NCBI GenBank assembly: GCA_022578605.1
Contig: MU394051.1
Span: forward strand, 372,001 to 436,000
Direction: 5' to 3'
From: Camillea tinctor
Taxonomy: Eukaryota > Ascomycota > Sordariomycetes > Xylariales > Xylariaceae
DNA: 64,000 nucleotides
The position numbers and the translations under genes are program-made. The notes beneath the pieces are model-generated. The model ran no database searches. It was given only the letters and a program-made list of their open reading frames with translations, and was not told where the DNA came from. Positions 36,114-47,423 of the stretch are shown here, piece after piece; the stretch's first letter is position 1, and each line of letters opens with the position of its first letter.

Positions 36114-36606
36114 CGACGCACCAGTAAATGAGAGTAAAATGATTCCGAGACTTCTTCCTCACTTCCTATATATACATATAACCCACACAACTTGAGCCGT
36201 ACAATACCAGCGAAGCGAAGATTGCCTACCTATTTAACATTAGGGAGCTATTAGAATACCCCTAGACCTCCCGACTCGCCTCGTTTCTCATTGCCTTCGG
36301 AACTTGACACCTAAGAGTATAAATGACGAACAATAGCAATAGATCCGGTACCTTTTGTAGCTCTGAATTAATCAACCCTAATAGTCCGTGTCATGTCTTG
36401 GATATCGTGGACACATTATATACCTAGATCTCAGTGTCCTTCACTTTTTGAGCCCGCACCTAGCCTAGTTCTCACTCCCATCCTATTTTATCATAACCCC
36501 CCTTTCCATTAGATTAATCTTCGTTACATAAACCGACCCCTATATTTTATTACCCCTCAACCCATTATACCCTTTTTTTTTGGAACGCCTGCTCTTTGCT
36601 ATTTCT
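36114..36606. other. intergenic, convergent 3' ends
   Basis: A/T-rich spacer between the convergent DUF676 and Phs1 genes. No gene seen. Confidence 0.7.
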
Positions 36607-37521
36607 TCATTGCGTAGCCTTCTCGTTCTTGGCCTTGGCGGCCTTCATAACCTTTCGTCGCTGGGCCATCATATGAGTGTACAGGATGTAAGACGCTAGA
36701 CGAGGGAACGCAATAATGTTAGCGAAAAAAAAAGATCAATAAAAAAAAAAAAAATAAAACTCTTTTATTATGCCATTTGCAACCCATCCATCCACACACA
36801 CGAAAAAAAAAATCAGTCCATCTCACTCACCGGGAGGATACACGAGCCCGACGAAAGCGTACAGCACGGGGGAGTAGGCCGGGTAGATCCACGTCTTGGC
36901 GGGCCCCGCGGCGGCGGCCCAGATGAGCCAGGCCTCGCTGCTGATGCCGAGCGGGTACAGCACGAAGAAGGCGTGGTACCGCAGCCAGTGCAGGGCCGCG
37001 GGCTGGAGCCCCGACAGGCCCAGCGCGAAGTACGAGTACCGCACCACCTCGGTGGTGGCCCAGGCCACCAGCATGGACGAGTAGGCCGGGCTGCCCGCGG
37101 CGAGCGCCGGGAACTGGTCCGCGATCCCCCACACCAGCGCGTACCGGCTGAACACTTGCATGAAGGTCGTTATGAGCGGCGCGCGCACGATGCCTGGCGG
37201 GGAGGTTAGTAGGGGGGGGGGGAAGGGTTTTGGGGGGAGAAGGGGAGAGGGAATGGGAAGGGGGGGAGGAAGGGGAAGGGGGAATATACCGAATAGCGAG
37301 TGCAGCACTTCCATCCCCGCCAGCGTCTGCGTCCACTTGCAGAACTCGCCCACGCTCGGGTACACGGCCTCGTGGCCCTGGGTCAGGTTGGTGGCGATGA
37401 CGCGGCCGAGCACGACGGCCCAGAGGCCCGCCGAGACGGCATTGTAGAGGATGAGGTAGGCGTTCTTGACGGGCGAGGAGGGCTTCTTCGCGGAAGGTTT
37501 CGTCTTGGTGGTGTCGGCCAT
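36607..37521 (-). CDS. phs1: very-long-chain 3-hydroxyacyl-CoA dehydratase (Phs1/HACD)
   Basis: An ER multi-pass enzyme that dehydrates 3-hydroxyacyl-CoA, the third step of very-long-chain fatty acid elongation, supplying sphingolipids. Exons on the minus strand are 37521-37290, 37193-36831 and 36695-36607 (227 aa; the yeast protein is a similar size). A basic Lys/Ser N-tail precedes the first membrane helix (AYLILYNAVSAGLWAVVLG). The catalytic pair is Y157 and E164 in FFVLYPLGISSE, with the seven-residue spacing of yeast Y149/E156. EVVRYSYFA and LRYHAFFVLYP are typical. The C-terminus is Lys-rich. Intron 1 (37289-37194) is almost pure C-rich polypyrimidine in the transcript and has an ACTAAC branch site. 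Intron 2 is 36830-36696 with a GTGAGT donor. Confidence 0.93.
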
Positions 37522-38307
37522 GTTGTGTCTTCCTTTTTTGGGGGGGAGGAGGGAGAGGGCAGATTTATGTAAATAAATATAGGTATATAGAGGAAACAAA
37601 GTTCTATAGCAGACGATTGGGAAAAGATCAATACGCAAAGGTGAGAAACAGAATTTTGGGAAGAATAGAAGAGGGAGTTGAAAAAAGTTGGGTCGATTGA
37701 AGCTATTAAGCTAGAAGATGGGTTTTTGGTGATGGTGTTCTTAATTGGACTTTTTTTTAATGGAGCTGGCTCTCTTTATCTCTTCTCTATGATACGCTAG
37801 TGCTATAAGCTACCCTAGTTAGCTGCTTAGAGATAGATATTGGTGGGAGTGGGACCCCTGCATGTAAATCGGTTGGGATTAATAGCCTCCAGTTAGGTGA
37901 TATGGAGTGTGGGGATAGTACGACTTCGCTCTGTCACTTACTAGACTAAGTACTGTATAAGAACTAGCTCTAGCTGACTAGACTCATATAAAATACTATA
38001 TATTAGTAGGTAACTTGGAGGTTCCAAACCTAAACACATTTTACATGTACAATATGACCAGCAAAATAAACACTTAATGCCCATTTGGAACACTTATCTG
38101 GGTTACATGCAATAGCTATCTTGGTATCACGTAACATCTATCTGCTGCATACACGACAACCCCGTTACATTTGTAAGTACCTAAGCTCTTAGACTCCTAA
38201 CACTTTGCTAAAATAATATCAATCATACACACATATAGACCAGTCGTATTGCACAACTATCGGCTAGATATACCACCACCTTGACGATACATTCGTCTCG
38301 CCTCCTC
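37522..38307. other. intergenic region
   Basis: Upstream of phs1 and downstream of the DUF7918 gene. A/T-rich with many TAGGTA-like words. No gene seen. Confidence 0.7.
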
Positions 38308-39495
38308 TCAGTCGTCCGTTAAATCGATGAGAAGCGGCTTGCCTCGCTTTACGGTATGCGCGAGTTGCTGGTCCCCCGTCAGGTCGACCTCGTCGGCCTT
38401 GCGCTTGGTCTCGGATTTGAGTTCTCGTTTCACTTCGTTATCGCCCTATAAGCCAGTTAGACAAAACTACTCTGCCTCTTATTTGGCCATGGTTATTATT
38501 TTATTCATGACATGCCTTTATCTGGTCCAGTCTCTCTCGCGCTAGGCGTTCAATCTCAGCCTGTGACAGACCCGAGATGCCGTGTGCTGGCGATGGGCTT
38601 CGCGGGATGATCAACTCTTGTTTGAGGGCCTCTGGCGATTTCAAAAGAAAGGTCAGCAGATATCAGCCATACTATGCATGCTAAAGGCTTATACCTTTTG
38701 ACCGGTAGTAGAAGCGGTACACGCCGAAATATGACCTCTCTCCAGGTATATTCTCGGTGTTAACGTTGAGGGGAACATGAGTTTTCTTGCCAGATGAGAA
38801 ACTGAGCTCCCATTTAGCATTCCCGTCTTGAGGTTGAATTTTGGGCTGAATGTACTAACGCAGTGCCGTGAGAGATGGCTTTACCCTTGAGTGACTTTTC
38901 AGATACTTCGTGCCTTGCGCCGAGTGGGTCATCCTCCGAGGAGCCTGGTGAGCGACTATACCTCCCAAGCACGCGAACGTATCGAAGGCGAACCTCAAGA
39001 ATGCCTAGACTTGCTACAAGCTTCTGGTCTTTTTGGACGCGATCTTGGACGCTGCTATCAACTATTATGTATATGTAGATTAGAATATCCGTCTCGCTGC
39101 TACGGGGAAAGTGATAAGTAGTTCGTACCAGTGCTGATAGCAGCAAATTTACAATATCGTCTGTACCATTGCTGCTTTGCGCTGTCAAAATGCGCAAAGC
39201 CTCCGAGGCTAGTGCGATGTTCATCATAGGACTTTTCCATCACATGGCTCCCAACTCTCTGTCCGTCTGCATAGAGAGTTGCAGCGAAAGCATGGTGGCG
39301 CCAGGAATATGCCTGACTCGCGGTTATAGATGCTCTAAATGTAGCGTCATCGATAGATTCGATGTACTTGCATGAAATGGGACAATCGGCAAACGACTCC
39401 TGTTCTGAGGCATGGGGGTCGTCATACTCGACAGCCTTCTGACCGTTGACTTGAATCGTGACCTCGATCCCGGGAATCGCCTCGATGATCGCCAT
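38308..39495 (-). CDS. DUF7918-type fungal protein with C-terminal IDLTDD
   Basis: Function unknown. Five exons on the minus strand: 39495-39129, 39061-38860, 38801-38695, 38631-38516 and 38445-38308 (309 aa, frame kept throughout). The start MAIIEAIPGIEVTIQVNGQ and the order of blocks (YIES...FRASI, LYADGQRVGSHV, LKGKAISHGTAF, YFGVYRFYYRSKEALKQELIIPR, then GLSQAEIERLARERLDQ) match a fungal family of small, often expanded proteins. The protein ends ...LLIDLTDD, a hydrophobic-acidic sequence like a SUMO-interacting motif. Introns are 58-70 nt. Intron 4 appears to use a GC donor (AAAG|GCATGT) with a normal CTAAC branch site and AG acceptor. Exon 3 rests on an AG at 38803-38802 with only a weak branch site, so that junction is the least certain. 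Confidence 0.78.
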
Positions 39496-41050
39496 ATTAA
39501 CAGACAAATGGCGCTGATATAATCGATACGGTAACTCGAGGCCTCTGCTGGAAAAAGAAAGGAAGGCTACTACTACTACTACCTATGCAGCAGAGAAAAC
39601 GGGACAGGACGCGCGACACGGGCAGCCTTGTGTGTATGTACAAGTCTAGTTGTAAATGAAGTTCTGGGTGGCTCGTGCGCGCCTTTATATACCAGGTATG
39701 TATCCATGCCCGTTCCTATGCAGTTGTCCAGTACACGAGGTACCTATATAACGATGTAACTATATATGTATTGATGTATGCAACCTCTGAGCAATGGGGG
39801 GTTGAACACTGAGAGATCCCCAGGGGGTACACAGCTACGGATAGGTACCTGTTACACTGCCCAAAAGGCCAAACCCTCAAACTAGGTAGTACTAACCTAG
39901 GGAACTTGCCCAGGTTAGTAGGTTACATCAATACTATCTTCTTAAAGCAAATATCATGTAGTGCGGCTGAGAGCAGCTGACTTGCATTATGATAGTAGTT
40001 CTTTTTAACTTCAAGTTCCCATAATTAATGTTCTGCCTGAGCTCGATATGAAATAGATGAAGTACTACTTACATGTAGTCACTCATGGAAGGCTCTCAGT
40101 TTAGGTACTTAAGGCATTATGTAGGTATACTTATGGGGGGGAGGGGAGAGGGGGAAGAACCTGGTAACCTATACACATGCGACGCAACTAACACTATATA
40201 GGCTGTAAAATGATGTTTTACTTCCTAAAATATAGTAAACATATTAAATAAGTACGTACTTGAACGTGTTGGAAATCTGTAGGGTGTGCGTATAAGTATT
40301 AGTCAAAGAAGAATCTTTCATTGGTTGAGGTACCTATCACCACATACAGTATATAATAAGCCGGAAAGATTGTGTCTTTTATGTAAGTCATTAATACCTG
40401 CAGTTCAAAGAACTTCCCCTTTCATGATTGGATGCCTTAGCTAATCGCGCATTGTCCAACTAACCTACAGCGCTTCCTGAAACTTACTTAATTTACGTAG
40501 GTCAGCAGTCGAACGGTGCAGGTTAGGTTATTTACTACTTCGACCCCTTCGGTTCTCGCCTACGAATTCTACCCAACTTCATGATCGCCCCTTTCAAATT
40601 TTACGATTGTATAGATCTTTACAGAAAAGAAGATTGTTCTTATGAAAGAAAAAAATTCGGATTTTTTCCCATCTCCCACTAATATAAGAGGTCCAAAAAC
40701 ACACACAAGTCCACCTGGGACTCAAGAAGAACCATATATCGAATACGGATCGGGTAAGTGTGTCAATAATATATATGTACACATGAAGTAAGTATCACTC
40801 CAAAATAATAACAAGAATCTTCGGTTCCCTCCAGAAAATCCGGCTCGGGTATCCACCGGTCGTTCATGATCCAGCTAGTCGAGCAATTCATCTCGTGAGA
40901 AAGCCATCCAACACACAAACCCCCCTCTCTCCTTCATAGAAGAAGGAAAAAAAGAAAAAGAGAGATCGTTTCATGTTTCCGCTACACACTAGTTTGAACC
41001 ACACCGGAAAGCCTGCATAGCTAGAGATAAGCTAGGTCACCAAGACCTCT
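39496..41050. other. intergenic region
   Basis: No gene seen. A/T-rich with repeated TAGGTA-like words, an ACT trinucleotide run near 39568-39582, and a G-rich block at 40134-40155. Confidence 0.6.
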
Positions 41051-41509
41051 TTAGTTAAGCTTCTGTCTTGGTAGGGGCGGGAGCGGCCTGGTCGGTGGCG
41101 GGCCCGGGGGAGGTGGGTATGGGTCACCGTATAGCAGTACTTCAGGCTCTCGGCCATCATTCTCCTCGTCCTCGTTGCCGTTTCCGATGAGGTCGTCAGG
41201 AAGTGGTGTTGGGTGGGTAGTGTTTATCCAAAGAATGGGTCTGGACTTCCTGGAGGTAGGGGTGGGCACCTCGCTGCGAACACTGGAAGGAGTGTTGAGA
41301 GGAGGAGCTGGATCATCGAAAGGGGTGATGTTGAAGGAAGCCATGGTAGGCGTCTCGACGTCCCCCCAGGCCCCAACGTTGGCTGGGCCGGCCAGGGGAC
41401 TCTCCATGACGGAAGTAGGCATCCCAGAGTGGCCCCGGTAGGAAGGGGTAGGGTCGATGGGAGGGTTGGCTCCAACGAGTACCCTAGAAGCAGCAGAATA
41501 AGCGTTCAT
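41051..41509 (-). CDS. small proline-rich protein, unrecognised
   Basis: A single open frame of 152 aa starting MNAYSAASRVLVGANPP. It is rich in Pro, Ser and Thr, with an acidic patch (GNEDEENDGREPEV) and a C-terminal proline run (PYPPPPGPPPTRPLPPLP) that resembles SH3-binding ligands. No signal peptide, membrane helix or known domain is visible. Codon use and the absence of stops through a non-repetitive stretch favour a real gene, probably a disordered protein, but there is no homologue I can name. Confidence 0.5.
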   Translation of the reverse strand: MNAYSAASRVLVGANPPIDPTPSYRGHSGMPTSVMESPLAGPANVGAWGDVETPTMASFNITPFDDPAPPLNTPSSVRSEVPTPTSRKSRPILWINTTHPTPLPDDLIGNGNEDEENDGREPEVLLYGDPYPPPPGPPPTRPLPPLPRQKLN

Positions 41510-42356
41510 GTCGGGTGCTTTGGAATCGTGTGGTGTTGTGTTTCTTGGTGATGTTCAAAGGATGTCTTTTTATGGTGTTTAGAAAACATCGAAGAGAGTC
41601 TTTGGAACCTAAAGAAGGGCCAGCTTTTATAGAGCTCCTGGGACCTGGGCCGCCCGTAACGTCTTTGCTTTTTGCGTGAGACAAGATGCGTATGTTTTGA
41701 GTTCCTACATACGTGTTTCCATATCACAGTACATGCCAGGAGGTTTGGAATTACGGTGTCTGCTTAGAAATTAGCATGATGTTCTCAACTTGATACAACC
41801 CCTGAGCTAATACTGAGATTAGGCGCATATCGAGATCATCGAGAGGATAGTTGTCATTCGAACATCACTACCACTGATCTTTTTTATGAAATGGAAAGTC
41901 CCCGTTACTTGGAACTGAAATTCATAGGGACCAACCAGGACGGGAAGTCCGGACAATCGAACGACACTATCGCCAATTCTGTTGTACGACATGTGCCAAG
42001 GGTCAAGCAATCATCTTACTTCGTTCGACAATGAGACCAGACAGTCGGAAACTAGCGAGACTTCGTCATCGTACAACAAACATTGATTTACTTCATATAT
42101 AACCATATGACTAAGACGGGTAAGGGGTGTCAGATAGCGTGTCACGAAATAGCCTTAACCTCGTGTAAGCTAAACATTTTCGAGGCCTTGTAGTAACCTG
42201 TTATACCCTATCCTCTCAGCCTTAATACTCGTCTACCTCTTTCCACACTTCCCGCTGCCGTCGTTAAGGCCGCCGCCAACTGGCACCTAACTCCGTGAGG
42301 CCCCCACGCCGCCCTCTTCGCTCCTTGACTACCAAACAGCGCCCCCACCACCTATC
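41510..42356. other. intergenic region
   Basis: No gene seen. It contains the upstream region of the proline-rich gene and the 3' side of the DUF1349 gene. Confidence 0.65.
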
Positions 42357-43397
42357 TCAGGACAGCCAAGCAACCTCGAACTCAGAGAACTCCACCTTCA
42401 GCGGGCCCGAGGCGTTCTTTGCCGGCCGCGCCACCAGGGGGCTCACGTCGATAACCCAGTCGTCCTCGTCGTCGTCCTCGTCGGCCAGGATCCAGCAGAT
42501 CTCCCGCATCGGGACGCGCCGCAGCGTTGCCCCTGACGTCGCGTCCCGCACCACCCGGTACACCCACACGCTCTTGCCGTTCTCATCGCCCTCACGCACC
42601 GCCTCGATCGTCACTATCTCCTCTTCACTGCCGCCACCGCCAGGAGACAGAGGCGCTACGCTCCAGTCCGCCCACCGGTCGCAGCACTAACAGCAGAGAG
42701 TCAGCTAAGTTCAGTTCATAACCATGACGGGATAGCCTCATTTTCTTCCTTTTTATTATCTATACCACGGTTTCTCCCTCTGTCGGGAGGCTGATAATCA
42801 GACCGACCTCTAATTTGTCTCTATCTAATACTCACACCCCCCCTCCCCCCCTCCCCCCTGGCTTCCTAGGAAGGGATGAAAAAGGGGGAAGGAGTCAAGG
42901 GAAAGGAAAAGAAGGTGTTACGTACCACGGTGCTTAGCTGCGGCACGTCCTCGTAAAACTCTACTCCCGCTTTGACCCATTTGTCTGGCGGAGAGGAGGG
43001 AGAGGAAGCGCGCCGAGGGACCAGGAGCACGCCTGCTTGGTCGTAAAGCTCCGTCCAGGAGGCGCGGAAGCTGACACGCGCCGAGGAGAACTTCTTCAGC
43101 GGGCCGGTAGCCGTGCGGGTTATGGGTGCTGGATTATCGCCCGGTTTGGATTAGTGTGTGCATATATGTGTGTGTGTGAGAAAAAGGTACGGGAAGCAAG
43201 GGGAGGATAAATAGAGGGAGGTGGAACAGGGCTTGTTGTTTTTAGGAATGATAGTAGGTAGGTAACTGTGCTTTCAGGGGAAATACAACAGCAGAAGCAT
43301 ACGCACCATTCCAGACATTCGTCGTTGGTGGCTTCTTCCAGATGTCGGTGCCGGGCTGGGCTTCCAGAACGAAAGGCACGGCGGTGGTGGCGGACAT
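42357..43397 (-). CDS. DUF1349 family protein
   Basis: A small beta-sandwich (concanavalin/LamG-like) protein of the DUF1349 family, which includes yeast Ygr/Ree1-type proteins; biochemical role unknown. Exons on the minus strand are 43397-43307, 43128-42926 and 42686-42357 (207 aa). Conserved blocks are EAQPGTDIWKKPPTTNVWNG, FRASWTELYDQAGVLL, DKWVKAGVEFYEDVPQLSTV, CDRWADWSV, and ENGKSVWVYRVV...PMREICWILADE. Intron 1 (43306-43129) has a GTGCGT donor. Intron 2 (42925-42687, 239 nt) has a GTACGT donor and a GCTGAC branch site, and contains C-runs of 6-7 bases on the plus strand. No signal peptide is seen, so a cytosolic protein is likely. Confidence 0.82.
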
Positions 43398-44925
43398 GAT
43401 GATATACGTTATATAAATAGATTCTTGGCGAACAAGAGAAAGGAAGTAATCGAGCGTCTTATGGGGTTTGTCCCACTGGGCTACTTATTATGTATTTTGA
43501 AATAGTATCCTTGCTACCTTCTATCTAGGTAGGCGTATGAAATTCAACGAGACATCAATGCTCTGGATGAGGTCTGGAGCAAGAGACGAAATGCCACCCT
43601 TTATATACGCACTTCAAGGGAGCAGGTCTTCTTGATCATTCGTCTTACTGTAGTGGTATTCATGAGCTAAAAGAGGGCCGAGTCACAAAAAGGGGGGGTT
43701 CACTTTCCTAAAGCGTAGTCCCAGTTCTGCAGAGCAAGTAGGTAATAGGTTGCTGGTTGACCGACCATCGATAGATGCTGTAGGTAAAGCTATAAACCAT
43801 ATCAGCATATTCACACTACATAACATAACCCGACGAATTCCCGGCGGCCCTGTTTACCTACAACTTAGAGTATGCATCGGTGTCAGCCGTAAGCGCGCCA
43901 AGGGGCTTTGGTAGTCCGCGGGGACCATGCCGAGCGACTGAGGTCGGACACGATTGGATCGTAGGCTAGGTTGTTCTAGTCGAGATCGTATCATTTACCC
44001 CACAACTTACTACATACCTCCATATATCTATATTTGTATAAACAAAGACTCGGGTTTCCTCAGTGCTCAGGTGAAACTGCTGTTTTAGGTAATTGAAGTT
44101 CTTCTACTGATCATGACTTCCAGGGTCCGCCACATGGTCCGCCGTGTAAGACGGAGCTACCTGATTGGGTGGATAGAGGCGTTTATAGGCACATACTCGT
44201 ACATTCTCCTCCAACCGAGGCGGAGCTTCTCCGACTTGCATTGTAGGCCGGCACGGACAGAGACCACGCTATTTATCGCAACTCCGCCTCTTGGCCTGTA
44301 CTTAGGTTATAATATTATCAAGTAGGAGAAGTCCGCATTAGCAACTTCTTTGAAGATGAGGGCTCTTAGGTCTATGACTATCCCGGTCGTATATCGGGAG
44401 GTCCAGTCATCTCAATTGTCCAGTTCCTATATATGAAGATTCCCCCTCCCCTCCATGCACAGAGTCAGCTTAAAATCAAACAGGCAACTATTTTCTCGGA
44501 TGGAAGTTCACAATAAGCCAAATCAGTTGACAAGCCATCCTCGCGATTATACTAGTTATTAATATGATTGAAAAGCCCCTTTCGTGTACCTCAATGCTTT
44601 ATATGTACAGATCATAAATATCCAATAATGCCAACGCTTCACAATGAAGCTGATTGCCTATTACTAAAACAAAGTGTATTATCCAAAAGCCTGATTGCTC
44701 GCTTCGGAATATCTAACTAGCTGTGTAGTATTCTGTGATAATGTATCTAAAATGCAATTTTTTTTGCCCAATAAATCAGTTGAGTGTGGAAGTCCGAGTT
44801 TTAACTTTTGTTTCCCCCTTTTCCCTTTTCCCCTTTCCCTTTTCCAATGACCTTCCGTAACCTATTTTTTTGATAACCGTTTTATGATATGGATGAAATT
44901 ATAGAAAGAAAAGGGGGTAGTAACT
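43398..44925. other. intergenic region
   Basis: About 1.5 kb without a supported gene. A 70-codon frame at 44113-44325 has no recognisable feature. Confidence 0.6.
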
Positions 44926-46114
44926 TTATGGCTGCCCGGAGCCAGCACGTTCTAGCAGGGGTCGCTGATCCCAGTTGCGCTCATCGATGCTGTTCTCATC
45001 GTCTTCAACTGCTTCCTCCTCGTCCCTGCTAGGTGAGGTATCGTCCTGAGCATAAATAAAAAACTGAGCAAAAATTCCCAAGTCTAAGAGCAAGGTGCCG
45101 AGGCTACCAGCTAGCCACGAAAGATTGATGAGGATATATCTTCCATAGATCCCGGCAGCCTCGCCAGGGTGGCATTCATGGCCGGGGCACTTAGGTTCGT
45201 AAGCGAAAATAGATAGGACATATGTGAGATTACCCAAACAGGCGAAGAGGAAGAAAAGAATGCTGATTCCCTTGGTCGATTTGCGACGCCAATTGAGAAG
45301 CAGCTGGGGAAGCCGAGAACCCAGATAGAGGACAGCACATAACCAGCCAGAAACCTGGCCCCAAACGTCAAAAGCAGGGAGGCTCTCATCGGGGGGTGAC
45401 GCGGGCTTTCCACTAGCGTAATGGCGGCTAATAAACCAGCCTAGTATCCCAGCAGCGCAAACCATCAGAATAGCCACGAGGTTCCAAAGGAAAGACTGCA
45501 GCCTCGTCGGAGTAGGGGGAGCAGTAGGGGGCTGCTCGGATACCAATGGGACCGCTGGGGACAGATGCGACCAGTCGCTGCCCCGTCGCTCCGGCTCCCC
45601 GTAATGCGCTCCATTATTCAACAGCCTTGTCCTCTCATCGGGCTCGCGGGCGGCATGTCCATTCGACGATTTCGGCTGAGGCGCTTCAACTTCGTCCTTC
45701 CACGTAAAGCCCTTGTAGTAGAAGCATTGCGCAAGGAGGACTAGATCGGCTATGGTATAGTAGATGGCGAGAATCAGCATGGTGGGGAGCACCCCTTGGA
45801 GCACAGCTCCGAGGATATTGAAGACATCGCCCAAGAGCCAAACGATGATGAATTGGACCGAGAGCCCTTCGGCGGAACTTCGTCGGAAATTCTCTATGAT
45901 CTGAGGGGAGAAGACGACGACCCAAGCGGCGATGGATATGGAGCTAATTGGACGAGAGAACCCCGGTGTCAGCACGAGATGCTACTACGCTCTGAGTAGG
46001 ATTGACTCATGGATTGGAATAGAGGAATTGAGTTTCTTCCGTAGGATACACTTACCCGCAAATGCCGGATATGGCTTCGACATCAAGGTTTAGAGGAGCA
46101 GTAGGAGGAGCCAT
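44926..46114 (-). CDS. vacuolar PQ-loop basic amino acid transporter (Ypq-like)
   Basis: A seven-helix PQ-loop transporter like yeast Ypq1-3, which export Lys, Arg or His across the vacuolar membrane. Exons on the minus strand are 46114-46056 and 45943-44926 (358 aa). The 112-nt intron has a GTAAGT donor and a GCTGAC branch site and splits the codon for Gly20 (GIC-G-SISIAAW). The two PQ motifs are at residues 33-34 (VVVFSPQIIENFRR) and 232-233 (GSRLPQLLLNWRR), each followed by the typical S-x-x-G-[LI]-S. The hydrophilic loop between the two halves carries DERTRLL (from about residue 122), a good acidic dileucine signal for AP-3 sorting to the vacuole. The C-terminal tail is acidic. Substrate is inferred from the family. 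Confidence 0.9.
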
Positions 46115-47423
46115 GGTGGCAGAAGAGAATCGCAAAAAGGTAGTGCGATCTCGTGGGTAGGAGGAGGAGGATTGATTGTGTGAACCAAGCTTTGCAATCA
46201 CAAGTGGGAGAAAGTAAATAGGTTAACTTATAATAGCTAGTGATCCTATAGCTAAGGGAGGAATTAGTTATTTAGTACTAATTAGTCTTTTGATATAATT
46301 GTTCAATTAGATATGCTGGGTTAAGAAAGAATAAAAGAAGACAGAAGAAATTATCATGACCAAAAGGGGAAAAAAAAGAAAAAAGAGAAAGGAAAAAGGA
46401 AGTTTTTTTTTTTGAGGATGGATGATGAAAAGGGAAAAAAAGAAAGGAGTCACTCAATTCATTCTTTCTCTCATCATAGATCTAGTCGAACGAAATTTTT
46501 AAAGCTAGTGCAAGTTACAAAGTTGCTCGCCCGGTCTTAATTGCGACGCGCCAATGCGCCGGAACAAGCCTAGGAATGGCGCCACGTGCACTAAATTTAC
46601 TGCTTAATGACGAATTGGAACCCTTTCCCCACGCCCAATCCCACGCCCAATTGGATTTTGCGGGGAATCTGGTAAGACCCGACTTTACTCAATACGGTCG
46701 GCACTTCCTGCCTCGCCAGCTCACCTCACTCTCAGCTCTACAACCACCTACCTTGTACTCCGTGCATTAGTGCTTCACTTAGGTATCCCAATTGGACCTC
46801 ATTTGATTCGTAGAGTTTCACACTTCCATTGCAGTCCTACGCCATAGGCACTGGAGATTGGGCAATTAAGTTCAATAAGCAAGCATTAGGTCGATACCTC
46901 AAAAAAAAAAAACGAAGAAAAGAAAAAGAAAGGAAAAACATCACCAACCCCCATCTCTACCTAACACTGATGGTGGAGAAGAGCTCTTAGCCCTTGACTC
47001 CGGCCACTTCAACCTACCTGCCGTTGCCGTTGCCGGAGGGCCGGAAAACTAATTACTCATCAAGCCTCATGTCGTTATCACCAATCTTCCCCCACTATGA
47101 GGGACCCGTCCCTCTTTTCTCCCCCCGTATCCTTCCAATAGTCCGTCCTATGGTTCTTTTATATGGCTTAGATATTCTATACCTCTTCTATACTTTCATT
47201 CAAATACAGTCATATTTCCTAAGCGGTGCAACATTTCTCTCTATTAGCTTTTGCGGGTTTTCATTTTGCCCCACCAAGGACGGTCATCTGTGATTACCAA
47301 TCTCGAAGACATTATAAGACGGTAGAAAGACCCGCGAGTGTGTGCATTCTAAAGAGAAAGGAGTCAAAAAAGGGAACTCAGACCAGAGTGCTACATTATA
47401 ATTAATCAGGCCGAAAAATCGGA
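46115..47423. other. divergent intergenic region
   Basis: Upstream of both the PQ-loop gene (-) and the Nudix gene (+). A/T-rich from 46200 to 46480. No gene seen. Confidence 0.65.

Noticed and set aside
42295..42690. 131-codon plus-strand frame opposite the DUF1349 gene
   Set aside because: It is the antisense shadow of exon 3, which matches a known family on the minus strand.
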